Position numbers and translations under genes: made by a program. Shown in pieces: positions 13,301 to 28,300 of a stretch of DNA of 64,000 nucleotides (its first letter is position 1; the number at the start of each line of letters is the position of its first letter). The notes under the pieces were generated by a model. The model made no database searches and was not told the origin of the DNA. It saw only the letters and a list, made by a program, of their open reading frames with translations. The stretch is from Pseudeuparius sepicola. Its lineage: Eukaryota; Arthropoda; Insecta; Coleoptera; Anthribidae. The DNA lies in contig OY987298.1 of NCBI GenBank assembly GCA_963920635.1, positions 37,541,787 through 37,605,786 on the forward strand, written 5' to 3'.

Positions 13301-16300
13301 ACACAGACCTACATAGCTAGCGAAGCTATATAGGTCTGTGGTACAAGCCACCGGGCATATTTTGATGATCTGGTTTGAGAATCGATTAAGCCTTGCCTAA
13401 GGTATTATCTTACGTAGTATAGCCAATGTAGCCCACACAGGGCGTGAAAAATCAATTAAAGAAACAAATCGAGATTTTACGTTAGGCGCTAGGTACCTAG
13501 GTAACTGTTAACTATATGTAGACGATACCGTTTTTGTTTTCATGGCATTCATGGCACGCCTGATTTGATTGACATGCTTCAACTTCTTGAATAAAGCAGA
13601 ATAAATTAAGGGTGGATGATGATGCCTGTAATTTGTAAAGAAATGTTAAAAGAAATACCTATATCCAAGGGAGACTTAATAGAATACAGTGAAAGCCCAA
13701 ATTATTTATTTTAATATATTTCTTAAAATAATAGATTTTATCATAAAATTTTATGTATGAGCTAGGCTAGATATTCCCGTACGAATAAAAAGAAAGCAAA
13801 TACTCACGAGCATGAGCAAAGGTCGGAGCATGAGCATCTACTCCAATTTGTATGAATAATGATTTGCATTTTGGATTATGGATTATGGATGCATTTGGAT
13901 TTGCTTAAACAAAATAAGCATCTGCTCATGGCGTGATTGTCAAACCTGTCGAAAGTCACATAAATTAGTGCAAACTCGTGTTGAATCTGCATTAATTTGG
14001 CCGCATTGTGACTGTAAGTGTAATTAAAACTAGTGGAATTATGAAGAAAAGGGTACCAATCTGTTTATAGGGTCGCCACCACATTTCTAATTTTAAATTC
14101 CCTGACCTATCCCAGTTTTCCCTGAACAAATACAGTGCGTCCCCCTGCATAAACAAACAAAGAAGTGTAAAAGACAAAAAAAAGCCAGTTGAAATTTCAT
14201 CATTTGGAAATAAGACCTGCTTGATTTTAGAAACTAATTGGTGACATAATTTTAGTTTCGCAAATCAAGTATGCCTTGGGAATTTTGAAAAAACTGAACT
14301 TTCCCACCTGCAAAGGGCTGTTTCTGTAGGTTTTACGACAAAATGATATTAAGGAAACTTATTCAGAATAACACACTGAGTAATTGTGTAAAATTTCAAA
14401 ATCTCTGACTTACTTTGATTACTTTTTAATGTTATTCTAGAAAAAACAAAATAGGTGGATGGTTTTTAAACTTCCTAGGGGACCCTAATTTTGCATCCTG
14501 AACAATTTTTCTTAGTAACATTTTGTGATGGAAAACGAGGGAAAACTTGAAAAGAAATCAAAGTAGGCCTAGGATTTTGAAATTTCACACACTTACTCAA
14601 TATTTATTTAAATTTAATTAAATTACTGCTTAAAACGCTTTGTTTTTATTGTGTTGTAAATTGAGGGAGTTGAGGAAGTCGAGATAACGTTAGTTTTACC
14701 CGAATTTCAAGTGTTTTGAGCTAAACCTAAAAAAACGCCGACGAGAATATTTCTCTATCAGAAGTCATAAATAAGTGCAAATTTCATAACAAAAAGCAGA
14801 TTAAAGTTTCCTGACGTATGTTCAAAACATTTTATTACAGGTGAAACATGAATTTTTTTTCTAGAAATCATGCTGGCCTTCATTTACTTTGGGCAGTGAC
14901 TATAGAAAGAATTTCTAGAAATCATGCGGCCTTCATTTACTTTGGGCAGTGACTATATATTCTTTCTATAGTCACTGCTTTGGGCAACGTTGACGGAAAT
15001 TTGATCCACAAATGGGCCTTTTGAATTTTTTCATAACAGATGAAATCGTTTCTTGAAACAGTGTATACTGATCATTCGCAGCTCATCTGCAACTCCCGTC
15101 TGAAATCCCGGATTTGCCATTACTGCAAGAAAACTTTCATGATTTTCTCCCAAAAAGTAGGTTTCCATCCAAATTGCATTTTCTTCTTTAAATCGGTAAA
15201 GATATTTAAAATCTCGACTATTAGCTCCTCATCGTACTTTGTATTGCTTCCGTGCACGTAAATTCCCGAACTCCGCCATTTTATGACCAGCTCATGGCAA
15301 GGTGCATCTAATGCTAACAAGATGCAAAAATTTTAGAGCAAATGCTCAAAGTAGTAAGCAATACCTTCATTTTATTCATGACAAGTTGAGGAAATACTTA
15401 AATGTGAGTGGATGCTCATGCTTATAATACACTTTTGAGCAAAACCTTTTACTTACAATTTTATTCATAAAATATATAGCATATGCTTCAAGTTTTGCGA
15501 GTAAAAGGTTTTGCTCACTTTTATTCATACGGCCCGTAAACAATACCTTAGGCAAAGCTTAATTGATTCGGATTAAAGCCGGCACTCCGGAAAACCCAAT
15601 TTTTTTGAAATTTATAGTATTGAAATTTTATACCAAGGATTTTGAACTATGGTCAATTCGATGGCACTATCCATTTTATTTTTAAAAAATGGCTAACATA
15701 TAGTTTTTTGGGTGACTTCTTTTAATAATAGTAGGGCATGGCATATGACTATTTAATAAAATATAATCAAAAATGTAGGGCTCTTCGAGTACTATAGGTT
15801 AAAAAAGGCCTTTTGAAAATCGGCCCATGTTTCGAAAAATACGAAATTGTCTGGACTCAAAGTGAAACATACTATAAATGTGACTCAAAAATCTGCCAAA
15901 AATTTGTTAAACAAACGGTGTATCTCCAGGTAGGTGAAACTACTCTTGTAAAATGCAAAAATGTTTCGAGTTGAAATTTGAGTTTCAGGGGTTCAGTCTT
16001 GCTTGTTTTAAAATTAATTTGTAAATATCTTTAGTTACGAAAAAGTACGTGTGACTTGGAAATATTGAAAAAAACTAATTTTTCAAACCAGTAAAGTTCC
16101 CTTTTTGTAGGTTTTACGTTTTCAATTTGTTTTACGTTTTACGACAAAATGTTATGTTCAAAATAATACAGGCATTATTTTTGGAGATGCCTATGTAAAT
16201 AGTAGATACGAAAGTTTCGTAGATGTTGTATTGTAGAAGTTCAAATCTAAAAAAAGATGCTACGATTTTTAGTTTTAAAAATAAATTTTCATAATAATTA

Positions 16301-19300
16301 TTTAAAATTTCCCCAAAAAAAAAAACACCCCTTATATCATCAGAGAAGCATTATACGCTTTTATGGATATACGATTCGTCCATGATATATTTTTTCGCCA
16401 TTTAATTAATCGAATTTACACCAAAATAAAACTAACTCGGAAAATAGCAAAATTAATTTAAATTCTGTAGGGTAACTTTATCATTTCATTGCTATACTAT
16501 TAGCTTTAAAAGTACTTGTTTGAATTATTATGTCATTCGTAACCTGAAAAGTAGTTTTTTTTTAAGTCTAATGCTCCATTTTCTTCTAGGGTGCACCCCT
16601 TTCTCTAGAAGAAAGATACAAGCTATCTGCCTACCACAAAGAATGTCTGGCCAAGACCGGCGTAGAAGAGAACCTCGTCGATGGGGCTAAAAGAGGAGAA
16701 TTTTCCGAAAATGCCAAATTCAAGGACTACCTGTTCTGCATCTCGCAAAAGATCGGCATCCAAAATGAAAACGGCGAACTGCAACAGGAAGTCTTGAAGC
16801 AGAAGCTGGCAAACTTCATTCGCGACTTCGACGAGGCTTCTAGATTGGTGGACAAATGTGCAGTGCAGCAGAGGTCTCCTCAAGATACCGCTTACCATGT
16901 TATCAAGTGCTACTTTGACAGTAGTCCGGAACATGTCATTATTTTCACCGTAAGCATTGATTAAAGGACACAGAGAGTGCAATCATCGCGAAGGAAACGC
17001 TTGCAAGCAGCTTGATATATCTCTGTCTATATTTTATACGTAGAAAAGTTGAAACAGCGCTACTGACTGATAGCAAGCGCATGCATGCGTTTTGATGACG
17101 GTAGATACAGCCATGGTAGATATAGCAGCAAGATTAAGAAGACATAGACAGTCAGAATCATTGTTGAAAGCGTCCGCAATATATCCCACTACACCAATTT
17201 TAAAACTGTAATTTTGGAGCGAAAACAAATTAAAAAAATATAAATTGTAATATTTATAACAACTCTTAGGACACTATACTAAGTTTAGGTATAGGTATTT
17301 TAATTTAGATATTAGTTTTTAAAAAAAATTTTATGCGAAATATTTGGTGGACTTCTCGGAAATTACAACAATGGTTCTCACAGTCTATCTGTAGCAGCTT
17401 TGTCTATGGTGTAAGCATAATACCTAACGTTTCTTTATACACTGGCTCTAAATATCTATGCTACATAATATTACTAACATAAAAGTTTCCAGGTTCATTC
17501 AGGCAGCTTAAACAAATACTCGTCAATATTTTTTTTATTTAAAAGATATCTATGGATATCTTTATATTTTAAATATGGTCCTTATAATTTAAAAAAACTG
17601 TACCGATACATCTTACATTTCTAAAAATAGCCAGTTAATAATTTCAATACATTTTTACAGGATGTAGTTTTGTCAGAAGAAAAGTCCCAAATGCTTCTCT
17701 CATATCACAGAGACTGCATTGCTCAATCAGGAGTAGAGGAAAAGGTTGTCATCAACGCAAAGAAGAGAGGAGAATTCTCCCAAGACCCTAAGTTCAAGGA
17801 ATACCTTCTATGTCTCTCCAAGAGGACCGGCTTCCAAAATGAGGAAGGAGAAATCCAAATGAACGTTCTCAAGGAGAAAGTAACCGAGGTCACCAAAGAC
17901 GAGAAACTCGCAAAGGAACTTATTGAGAAGTGCGCAAAGAAGCAAGACTCTCCACAGAATACCGCTTACTTCGTTATCAAGTGTTACTATGATAATACGC
18001 CTTTTGTTGTGCAACTATTTCCGGAAAGAAAAGTAAGTATAGCATATTTTTAACATATTTTTGAAGAAAATAGGTCAATAACAGATTTCATGCAACTAAA
18101 TGTGATATAATAAGACCATGTCTTTTGCTAACCTATCAAACTTAATACTTAATATCTAATTATTCTAGATTGTCCGGCTACCTGGAGAGAAGGCGGAGAT
18201 TCTTATAAAATACCACAAAGAGTGCGTTGCTGAAACCGGAGTAAACGAATACCTGATAAAAAAAGCCAGGAAGGGCGACTACAGCATCGACGACCCCAAG
18301 CTAAGGGAATACGCTTTCTGTATGTCGAAGAAAGTAGGCATCCTGAACGAAGCCGGCGAAATCCAAAGGGAAGTACTGAAGAAGAAGATGGCCATCTTGA
18401 TCGAAGATCCAATTATGGCTGACAAGCTGCTGGAGATGTGCGCCGTGCAGAAGGACAGTCCCCAAGATACTGCGTTCTATGCGATGAAGTGTTATTATGA
18501 AAATAGCTCGACTAGAATTAGCGTTTTGGAGGTAAATCATACATTATAGAGTAATAATGTACACCTTTCTCGATTTTAATATGGGGTGTTATAATTTAAC
18601 AGTATATTGTGCAGGAAGGTATTGAGAAAATGTACAAAGGGGTGTCCTGCTGCAAGTTTTTCTAGAATCACATCAGACTCAAATTGGCAGTAACGTTGTA
18701 AAGGTTAGATTGATTTCAATATCTTAGAGGTTTATTAAAAATAATTCAGTGGCGTGGCATAATTATAAAAGTTTCGGAGCTGTATAAAAATGAAACTCTT
18801 CATGGAATATATAAGACAAGAATAGCGTTAGCTTATAAAGTAGATACAAAACTATTAAGAAAGTAGTTTCTCACTATAGAAATTGATTAAACTAAAATGA
18901 ACACAATCAAGTTTTGCAATACAAAACTTGATTGTTTTGATGTTAAGTAAGTTGAGTACAACTACTAACTACTTCAACAAAGAAAGTAGTTTCACTACTA
19001 ACTACTTAGTAGTTCCTATAAACATGGCTTCAAAAATGCTTCCTACAAGGGGGCTATAGCCCCCGAAATAGACAGTTTTGCAAACGGTTCTTTCTAAATA
19101 TTCCCAAAATGAGCAAAGATAAAATTTTAAAATTTGAGATTTGACATTCACGCAGGTCGAGATAGTTTGACATTCTTCATCATAGGCGTTCCAAATGGGG
19201 GTCAAGGGGTTAAAAATACCCGAAATTTTTTTGTTTGCCTTTTTCATGACTTCTTCTCCCAGGTATATCATGTATATCACATACCAAATCTCAAACTTTC

Positions 19301-22300
19301 ACCTTTCGCTTTTCAGTTAGGTAGTTAATTAGATTACTGGAAAGTAGTTAGATTACTGGAAAGTAGTTAGATTACTGTAAAGTGGTTAGATTACTTTAAG
19401 TAGTTTTTAGGTGGTAGTTAACTACTTCTTCAACAAAAGTATTTTATGGAATTAAAAATGAGTGTAACTACTAATATCAAAAAAGTAGTTTGAGTACAAC
19501 TACTTTTCCTGACAAGTAATTAACTACGTAGTTAACTACTCTCTCAATACTTTAATAAACCTCTGCGATATTGAAATCAATCTACCCTTTACAACGTTAC
19601 TGCCAGTTGGAGTCTCGTGTGCTTCTAGAAATACTTGCAGCAGGACAACCCCTTTTACGTTGTCATTAAATTGCTGCACAATATAGTGCGCACTTCAAAT
19701 CACCCAAACTGTCAGCTAAGGCAAAATAGCCAACATTGTGGGATTTCAAAGAATAGTTTCGATTCTTTGCGATATTTTGGGAACGGTTGACTTATAATTG
19801 ACTTGAAAATTTCAGTGGTTTTTGTTCCCGATTTTTTTATTTTTGGGTATTAACAATTATGACTCCAAATAATTACATCATGGTCAGTAATAAATAGTAT
19901 AACCATAAGTTGAAATACGGGTATTTTAGTTAAAAAAAATAGTAAAAGAACATTTTATGAACTAAGTACCTACTTACCTATAATGCCGCATACCCAGATA
20001 GAATGTACTAAACATACAAAACTTAAAAGATATTTCATGTAAAACTAAAAACTATCCTACATTGCAAAAACATATTTTCTATACATCTATCAATCAATCA
20101 ATAAAATTCAATTTATTATTAACTAAATGCAAAAATACATAAACATATTCGCCAGAGTTGCACACCTAAGCAAAGTGCATTACTGCTTGTGTGTGTACAT
20201 TCAGTACTAAATAATAGAAAATAAACTCCTATAAATTAGTCAAACATGCCCTTAAAACATGGCCTGAATTCGCCTTACTGTTTCATTAATAATGCGTTTT
20301 TGCTGAAAATGCATAAATCAGTTAGTATAACTCCAAATTTAAAAAAATAAAAAAAACAGCAAAACAGAATAAATGCATCTGTGTCAACACTAATGCCGTG
20401 TAGGCCCTGCTCTACTTCTTATCACTGCATTCATGCTCCAAGGCATGTTTGATATAAAATGTTCAACAAACGCTTGCGGAATATTCTCCCATTCTTCAAT
20501 AGTGACCTGTATGAGTTGGTTGTGATTAGCAGTCTACGATTTCGAATCTTTTTTTGAGATGGTCCCTTAGACATAGATGCTCTATAGGATTCATGTCAGG
20601 ACTGTTTGGTGGCCACTGTAATAAAGGGATATTAACCCATTTAATTTTTAATTGGGTTTTTCTTTGAGAAAGGAGGAAGATTTATTCTCCGAGAAGTTAT
20701 TTTTTGAGTTACACGTTTAAAGTTACGTTCATTCACTGTTAAGAATAAATTAATTTTCCAGGCAATTTGAAAAAGTTGTCTTTCGATCAGTGTGGTGGCG
20801 AAAAGCCCAATTAAAAATTAAATGGATCTGTTTGCGCCACAAATAAATTTTAGAAAATATAAAGGGATATTAACATTAACATCATTAACCTGTCTAGACA
20901 CATGGGGATGAGAGTTGTCCTGCACGAATAAAAAATTTGGTCCAACAAACGGAGCAATAATGTTGTCTAAGTAATATTGGACATTCATAGACCTCGTACG
21001 TATAGGGACCAACTCCGCACGAGCATCGAAGCAAATTCCCACCGAAACATTTTAGAGCCACCACCAAAAGGTACTTTATTAGAGATATTGCATCTGGAAA
21101 ACCTCTCCTCGCCTTCGCTCGTCGCCAGACACGCTCACGTCCATCTGGAGCTTTAAGGCTAACTCTAGTTTCATCGGAGACCATAACTTGTTTCCAATCA
21201 TTGATGGTCCAATTCTGATGTAGTCTTGTAAAATTCATTCTCTGAACTTTGTGTTCTCTGGTAAGCAGTGGTTTTTGGCCGGTCTTCTGTTGCTTAATCC
21301 TGCTTAATGTAAACGTCTTCTAACCGTTCGGGACGATATAGAGATACTTCGAACATCTGCTAATTCATATTTTTGCAGATTGCTAGTGACTCTCCTTTCT
21401 CCGAGAGCACGTTGTCTCAAAAAAAAAAAAAACTATCAATCTGATTAGTGCAACGTTTTCGCCCTTGCCCTGGTCTTTGATGGTACGAGCCCGTTTCATT
21501 ATGTCTTCCAAACAAACCAGCAACATATCGCATTGAATATCCCTCATTCGGGAGGGTCGATGTTCCCACTGCATCCTCAATTTCTTTGGCGGTTCATTTT
21601 CCTTTCTTGAATCACTCGCAAATGAACTCCCCAACATGCATGTGATAAAAACAATCACATTCGAAAGCTTTCTTTTTACAGACACTTTAATCAGCACTTT
21701 TTAAGAAAATTTTAACACCGTTTTAGTCTAAAACAAGGTTTAATACAAATTACTGTCGAAACAAGGTTATGTAATACTATAGCTATAGCTTAAATAACAA
21801 CTGTCACTGTCAAAAAAGATCCATGGCCTACTTGTCGAGAAGAAATTATGAAAATATAAAAACTATCGAGAAAAATATGAGCGGTGCGTTAATTTTGTCC
21901 AGGAGTTTATATTCACAAACTATAGCCCATAAAAAAATATAATTTATAATTTACAACTTCACAAAATCACCTGGCTTTAGAAGTCTGTTAAAAATAACAT
22001 TTAAAAAATCATTTAAAATGGCCTTATTTGTTGAAATTTCAAAAAAATTTTAATATACTAATCCATAACATTTTTATTTATGGAGATAAACGCCTGAACA
22101 AATTTTGTTCGAAAGGCCTTAATAATTCAAGCACTAGGGAGATTACTAGTGAAAATACCACACTCGTGGTATTATCCCTGAAATCGTCACCTGATTGGTT
22201 AATATATCATTTTATTGGTTCATATTGGTGGTTCATATTGGCAGGCGTTGAATTCTTGTAATATGTTTTACGATATATCCAAACAAACCCGATTTTTACC

Positions 22301-25300
22301 ACTTTTTATTTGTAACGATCGCCTGGAGATGTATACCCAAAACATGGACAACGTGGCCCGAAATCATATTTTCAAAGAGTATAATAATAAAATGTTTTAC
22401 TATTTGTTGCAAACATTTTGAATAGCAAATAATAAAGTGGTAGGTATACATATTTATTTTTATTTATTTTCATTTTCAAAATAATAAGTCAATAATGTAT
22501 AGTTTTAGTTTTAGTTTTTCTACTCCTATGCTAGTAAGTGACTGTTTAGGTTATAAGTAAGTCCATTGTTATGAACACTGACACGTAATGACTGACACGT
22601 AATAAGAAAATTGCGTATTTGTTCTTAATTAAAACGCAATTATCACGGGTGCCTTGTTAGCGCGGCATCCGCGTCACCATAGCAACTAACCAACACACTA
22701 ATAATTGTTGCCTGTCAAATAATCAGAAGTATAGTAGTTTATCTATTATAATAGTTTCTCTTTCGTCGAAGAAAAATTATTATATCTACTACAAAACTGG
22801 AGTTGTAAGCTTATTACATACTCGTGGAATTACAGCACTCGCCGTTGCGCGGCTCGTGCGCAACTTTTCCACTCATACGTAATAAGCTGTTTACAACTCT
22901 CGCTATGTAATATACTATTACGTATCTATTACCAAAATTCGACACTTTTTACAGAACAAATTGCTTTTTAGTACTTATTTTATTTTTGGATTTTAGCTTG
23001 TAACGCTGTAATAAGTGGTGAATATTGGTAAAATATATGCATAAATGTGTGTGAACTACTTGAAAAATTTTTACTTGAAAACTATTATTACTCCGGCCAT
23101 CTCAATAGGCGAGGAAAACGTTAATTTATTTTCTTTCGTACTTAAGCCACAATCTTTGACCGCAACTAACAAGAACAATTATTTCTCACTTTGTAAATTT
23201 TCACGAAAAGTAGACAAAAATGTAAGAATCTGTCGAACTAAATATCGGTCGACTTTCTCACATTAAAGTATATACAAGCTAAAAATATATTTGGCAGTAA
23301 TCCATCAGCTAGGTATCCATATACCAAATGAATAATTCTGCAAAACGAAAATACCAAGCTTAAAACTTCCCGATAAAAATGAAACTTAAGGCGCTACGAT
23401 ACCCCCCATTTTCAAGGGTTTCGTAGTTTACATCTCCTACTTGCATTTCTTAATATTTTCACTTGATTTTTTTTTGTGGCTTAGATAAAACTACGAAGAA
23501 TCGTCGTTGTGTATCACGAACTGTGCAGGACTAATGCGACACTGTGAAAAAAAATGCCAAACATACCCGAAATTCGACTATATTCGGTTAAGAATTTCGA
23601 GTATTTCCACCACTCAAAAATAATTCGAAGGACACAACGACGATTGAGGCATTCTGTAACATTATTTTAAGACTACTTTCAAGTCGATACGTTTGTTCGT
23701 TTGGCTATGATTTGAAAACTACGAACCCATTGCCCGGCAATAAAATGATCCGTGAATTGGCCATTCGAGCAGGAATTAGACGTACGGAGATAGGCGGGCG
23801 GGCGGGCGTTCGCTGGAACTCGTGGTTCCCCTACTTCCCCCTACTTCGGCGTACCTCACCGGGCTCGGAAACCACGTCAGGAGAACTTTCAATCGATATC
23901 AGATGGTTCATTTTTCATTTTATTAGTCTCAGTCTCCCTTATTTGTGTTTCGCTTGTTTTGAATGTTAGTATGTTAGCAAATATTTATATTTCCGAGTAC
24001 CCGAAGAAAATATTTTCTACCGCGACATTATGTATGTCGACTGGCATATAATAATACTCATTATTATTATTCCTCCAGGAATTATAAATAAATAATTATT
24101 AATCCATTACGCCACAAATAAATTTTAGAAAATAAATAATTATTATTCACAAAGTACCTACTTTTTGCTTTTGTGTAAAATGGTTTAATCCCTAGAGCAT
24201 AAAATGGCCTGGTCGTGCAAAAAGAGTAAATTTAAATTCTAGACCAAATTGTGCGCTTGATTTTTACTTTAAAAATGTGATAGGTACAAGTAATAATTTT
24301 GCCAAATAAATGGGTCATGTGAAGCATTTTTTGAAAACGAATTCCTATGTAAATCGCTGCATGATAAAAGCTAATTTATATACTTTCCAGAGGGAACGAT
24401 AATAATTCTGACATCCAGTCAGTTTTAGAAACTTCTTCGTTAGAAGATTGTTCGAAAGTCATTGGAGTTGAAAATCGGGCAAAATAAAAATAGTACATTT
24501 TATTGTTCCAGTCTGTCTAATTTATGACATTTTAATACATTTTCTAGGATGTTCGATAATTCAGATTTGTCAGAATAAGGTTCTGAAACTGAACCGCAGT
24601 CAGGGCAAGAATACCTATAATGTTTGATAATGATGTCACAACAGTCACATGTAGTGAAACCAATAGGAGTAATTTGTGGGCTTGAGTGCTTTTATTCCCG
24701 TAGGTACCTAATATGGTTTCCAGAATTTGAGAGAGGGGTACCTACATATTTTGAATTTTGCACACTTATTCGGATTTAGGTATAAGTAGTACTGCAGGTG
24801 CATAGGGTTTGGGAAACAAACTTTCTGGGAAAAACAGGGCTTTGAATGGAACATTTACAAGGGATTAGAAATTAATAGCTCCTATTATCTCACAACTATT
24901 ACTTTATTTAAAAAGGGAGACCAGTTTCGTAACTCTATAAATTAGTCCTTGAGGATGTAATTTTATAGATTAACGAAACCGTTGTGATATAATATGGCCT
25001 ATTCACTCTAATCCCTCTAAAGTGAACTCTTACAGTGTAGAAAGTTTTTAGTTAGATTTATTTATTATTACACAAATGTAAATATGGAATACCTACTAGT
25101 TATATAAAACATTTTGAAGAAGTAGACTTTAGACGCACTTTTTTAGTCGTAGCAACACTATTATGCAGAACAATTATCCAATCAAACATTAATAGATGTT
25201 CAACTGACCCTAATGTGGTTCAAGAAGAATTCGGTAATCGAATCGTTAATTTAGATTTTATAATTGAGCAATTACAAGTTTTTTTTATACACGAACCCTT

Positions 25301-28300
25301 CATAGCATGCACCTTTGCTGATATGAAAAATAATAGTAAAATTGCTTCGACGCCAAAAAGCTATGCAGTGTGTTGCCAACGAAAAGTGAACGCCCTGAAA
25401 AATATCATTTTTGCAATAAAGCAAACAGGCCACCGCCGTTTTTTAAATATATATTCCCGCTTCTTCGTCGGCATCGGCGAGACTCGTGTGACCCCGGCGG
25501 CCGTCGGCGGCGGCCGGCACGAGTTATTATTTCATATTATCTACACGTCTACACAGGAAAAAAAGACTGTTGTGATTTTAGTGAGTTCGTGTATATAGTC
25601 ACTTTTCCATTACCTACTTTAAATATACAAGCAAATCCATGTGGTCCCAACAATATAATCTATACTTTTGACGTAATTGCAGATGAACCAATAAGTTTAA
25701 AATAGTTTGAATTTCCGTTAAGAAGACGTATTGTCACTTCGATACTAAAATTGGCATACTACAATGAAAGCATAACCTCGGTTTTAAAATATCTTATGTT
25801 TTATTTAAACAATTAAATTTATTTTATTTGAATAATAATAATTCTCACCCTCAGACTACTCCAAACTATATAAGAGTACCCCAGAAGCAACTGAAAAAAC
25901 ATTATAATTCATTGGATGAACAAAAAACTTAATTGCAACTTTTATATTCATCAATGTAAGTAATCATAGTCCAAGCAAATTGTCATTTTTTTATAGAGGT
26001 AGAAAAAAAAATGATTCTTAACAGGTAGATATTTTCAGGGTTGGTTGTGGGTAGCGTCCTGAGTATAACCCCAAAAAATCACCGTCGAAGTCGTGTTACG
26101 AACCTCGCAATAGGAGTGGTTTTGCAAACATTTTTTTGCAATTTTTTTTCTTCTCATGTGTACAATTTTTTTTCTTCTTATGTATACATTATTACGTTCT
26201 CTACAACTTTCTCTCATGAAGTTTTTTTTAACTTCAATACTTCACGAGATATAGGTAAAAGATCACCACTATCTAAAGTGCTTTATAAGGGTAAAAAAAA
26301 ATTCTTTAAAACAAGCTGATTTTTTCAGGGTTAACTGGGGGTTAACTTAGGAGTGCACACAGTGATCGCAAATTAAAGGTTTTGAATCAACCCTACACTC
26401 TATATCGTTCGTAGTCATAATGAACACTGCAAGTGAATGGCTATAATTGATATTAGTACCCACAATTAAGTATTACAAATCCAGCAAAAATTCAGTGACA
26501 ATAGTTGTAATTTCAGTATAATGAACAGTTAAATGTATCCCTATTCAATTCAACACCATGAAACGTTATGTTGTTCTGACAAAAGAATGTGCTTAGAAAA
26601 GAAGTATTATAGAATCAATTCCAGAACACGCTATTTATTGAAATAAAATATTACATTTAAATTATTCATTAGAATTCAATATCAATTGTAATTGAATTGA
26701 TTATTGTTAGTTACAAAAAAGCTTCTGCTTGAGTTTGAGGAATAATGTCTCATATTGAATTAAACAGGGTTTTTTTACAAAGTGACAGAGTTTTCTCAGT
26801 GTAGTACCCACGGCCGGCCTGCCCCTCAATCGTAGCACTATGAAGGGGCAAGCTGGAGTGGGGAGTCGTGGGGACCAGAGGAAGGAAAAGGATAGGCATA
26901 TCTAATCGAGCGACGTTTGTCCTGAATTGAGTCGGGCATTTCGGGCGGATTTCATAAGTATCGTAGCCTCTTAAAGCACAACGGTGTAACTGATAACGCT
27001 TCCATTTCGTTCAGTGGCGGTCAGAAGGGGGATATTATTGCATCAAATAATAATAAAAACAGCAATGTAATATTCAATATTCCATCATGTGATAAGTTGT
27101 GATTTTTTTCTTTTTCTCTTTTTTTTCAAAAAGGAGGAGGTTATCAATTCGGTTGTATGTTTTTTTTTATGTTTGTTACCTCAGAACTCCGTCATTTATA
27201 AACCGATTTGGACAATTCTTTTTTTATTTGAAAGGGTATACCTACAGATTGGTCCCATTTAAATTTGAAGAAAAAATTTCACCCATAAGGGTGGAAAAAT
27301 AGGGGATGAAATTTCATATTGGACCGATTTCGATGATTCTCTTTTTATTAGAAAGGGATTACTTTAGGAGTGGCCCCATTTAAATTTAAAGAAAAAATTC
27401 CACCACAAGGGTGGACAAATAGGGGATGAAATTTTTATTGAACCGATTTCGATGATTCTTTCTTTATTAGAAAGGGGTTACCTTAGGGGTGGTCCCATTT
27501 AAATTTAAAGAAAAAAATTCCACCTCTAAGGGTAGATAAATAGGGGATGAAAGTTCATATTGGACCGATTTGGATGATTCTTATTTTATTAGAAAGGGGT
27601 TACCTTAGGGGTGGTCACATTTAAATTTGAAGAGAAATTAAATTTGACAAGAAAAATTTCAATCCTAAGGATGGACAAATAGAGGATGGAATTTTATATT
27701 GGACTGATTTCGATAATTCTTAATAGTTCACTAAAAAATAAGAAATAAAAAATTGTAACAAAAAAATTAAAACCGACCTCAAAAATTTGCCCGTATGCAC
27801 ATGCACACTCCACTAAAAATTAAAAAAAAAATTAACAAAAAATAACACCAACTTCACAAATTTGCCCGTATGCACATTTCAACTAAAGTTTTAGAAATAT
27901 TTTTCTCTTTTTAAATTGAGTTATCTTTGGAGTCGGTCACAGTAAGGTACGATGTATGTAGGATATGATGTATTCATATCTAAATAGATTTAAATTCCTT
28001 GCCTTGACTGTCACCATATCCAAAGATAACTCAGTTTAGAAAGGGAAAAATATTTCTAAAATTTTAGTTGAAATGTGCATACGGGCAAATTTGTGAAGTA
28101 GGTGTTATTTTTTGATATATTTTTTTAATTTTTAATGGAGTGTGCATACGGGCAAAATTTTGAAGTCGGTTTTAATTTTTTTGTTAAATTTTTTTTATTT
28201 TGCTGTTTTTATTTTGTTAAGAGTAGGTACCTACCTAATAAATAGGTTGTCAACCATGGCTCAGTGTTTTCATTAAAAAAATTAAATTTGCCCCCCCCCC

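Larger units (their letters stand above)
20224..21907 (-). mobile_element. Second degenerate Tc1-like transposon, in intron 4
   Basis: The ends read AACTCCTATAAATTAG on the left and mirror AACTCCTGGACAAAATTA on the right, next to TA. The interior holds Tc1-type transposase fragments on the minus strand, interrupted by a retroelement at 20637-20858. Confidence 0.7.

Noticed and set aside
16623..16982. 119-codon minus-strand frame over OBP exon 2, and similar frames over exons 3-5 and over 54586-54903
   Set aside because: They are antisense shadows of the conserved OBP exons, with no splice or domain support of their own.
25215..25705. Two overlapping 111-127-codon frames with a GC-rich centre
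   Set aside because: They have no splice borders in phase with the OBP exons, no signal peptide and no domain pattern. They may be unannotated regulatory or repeat DNA.
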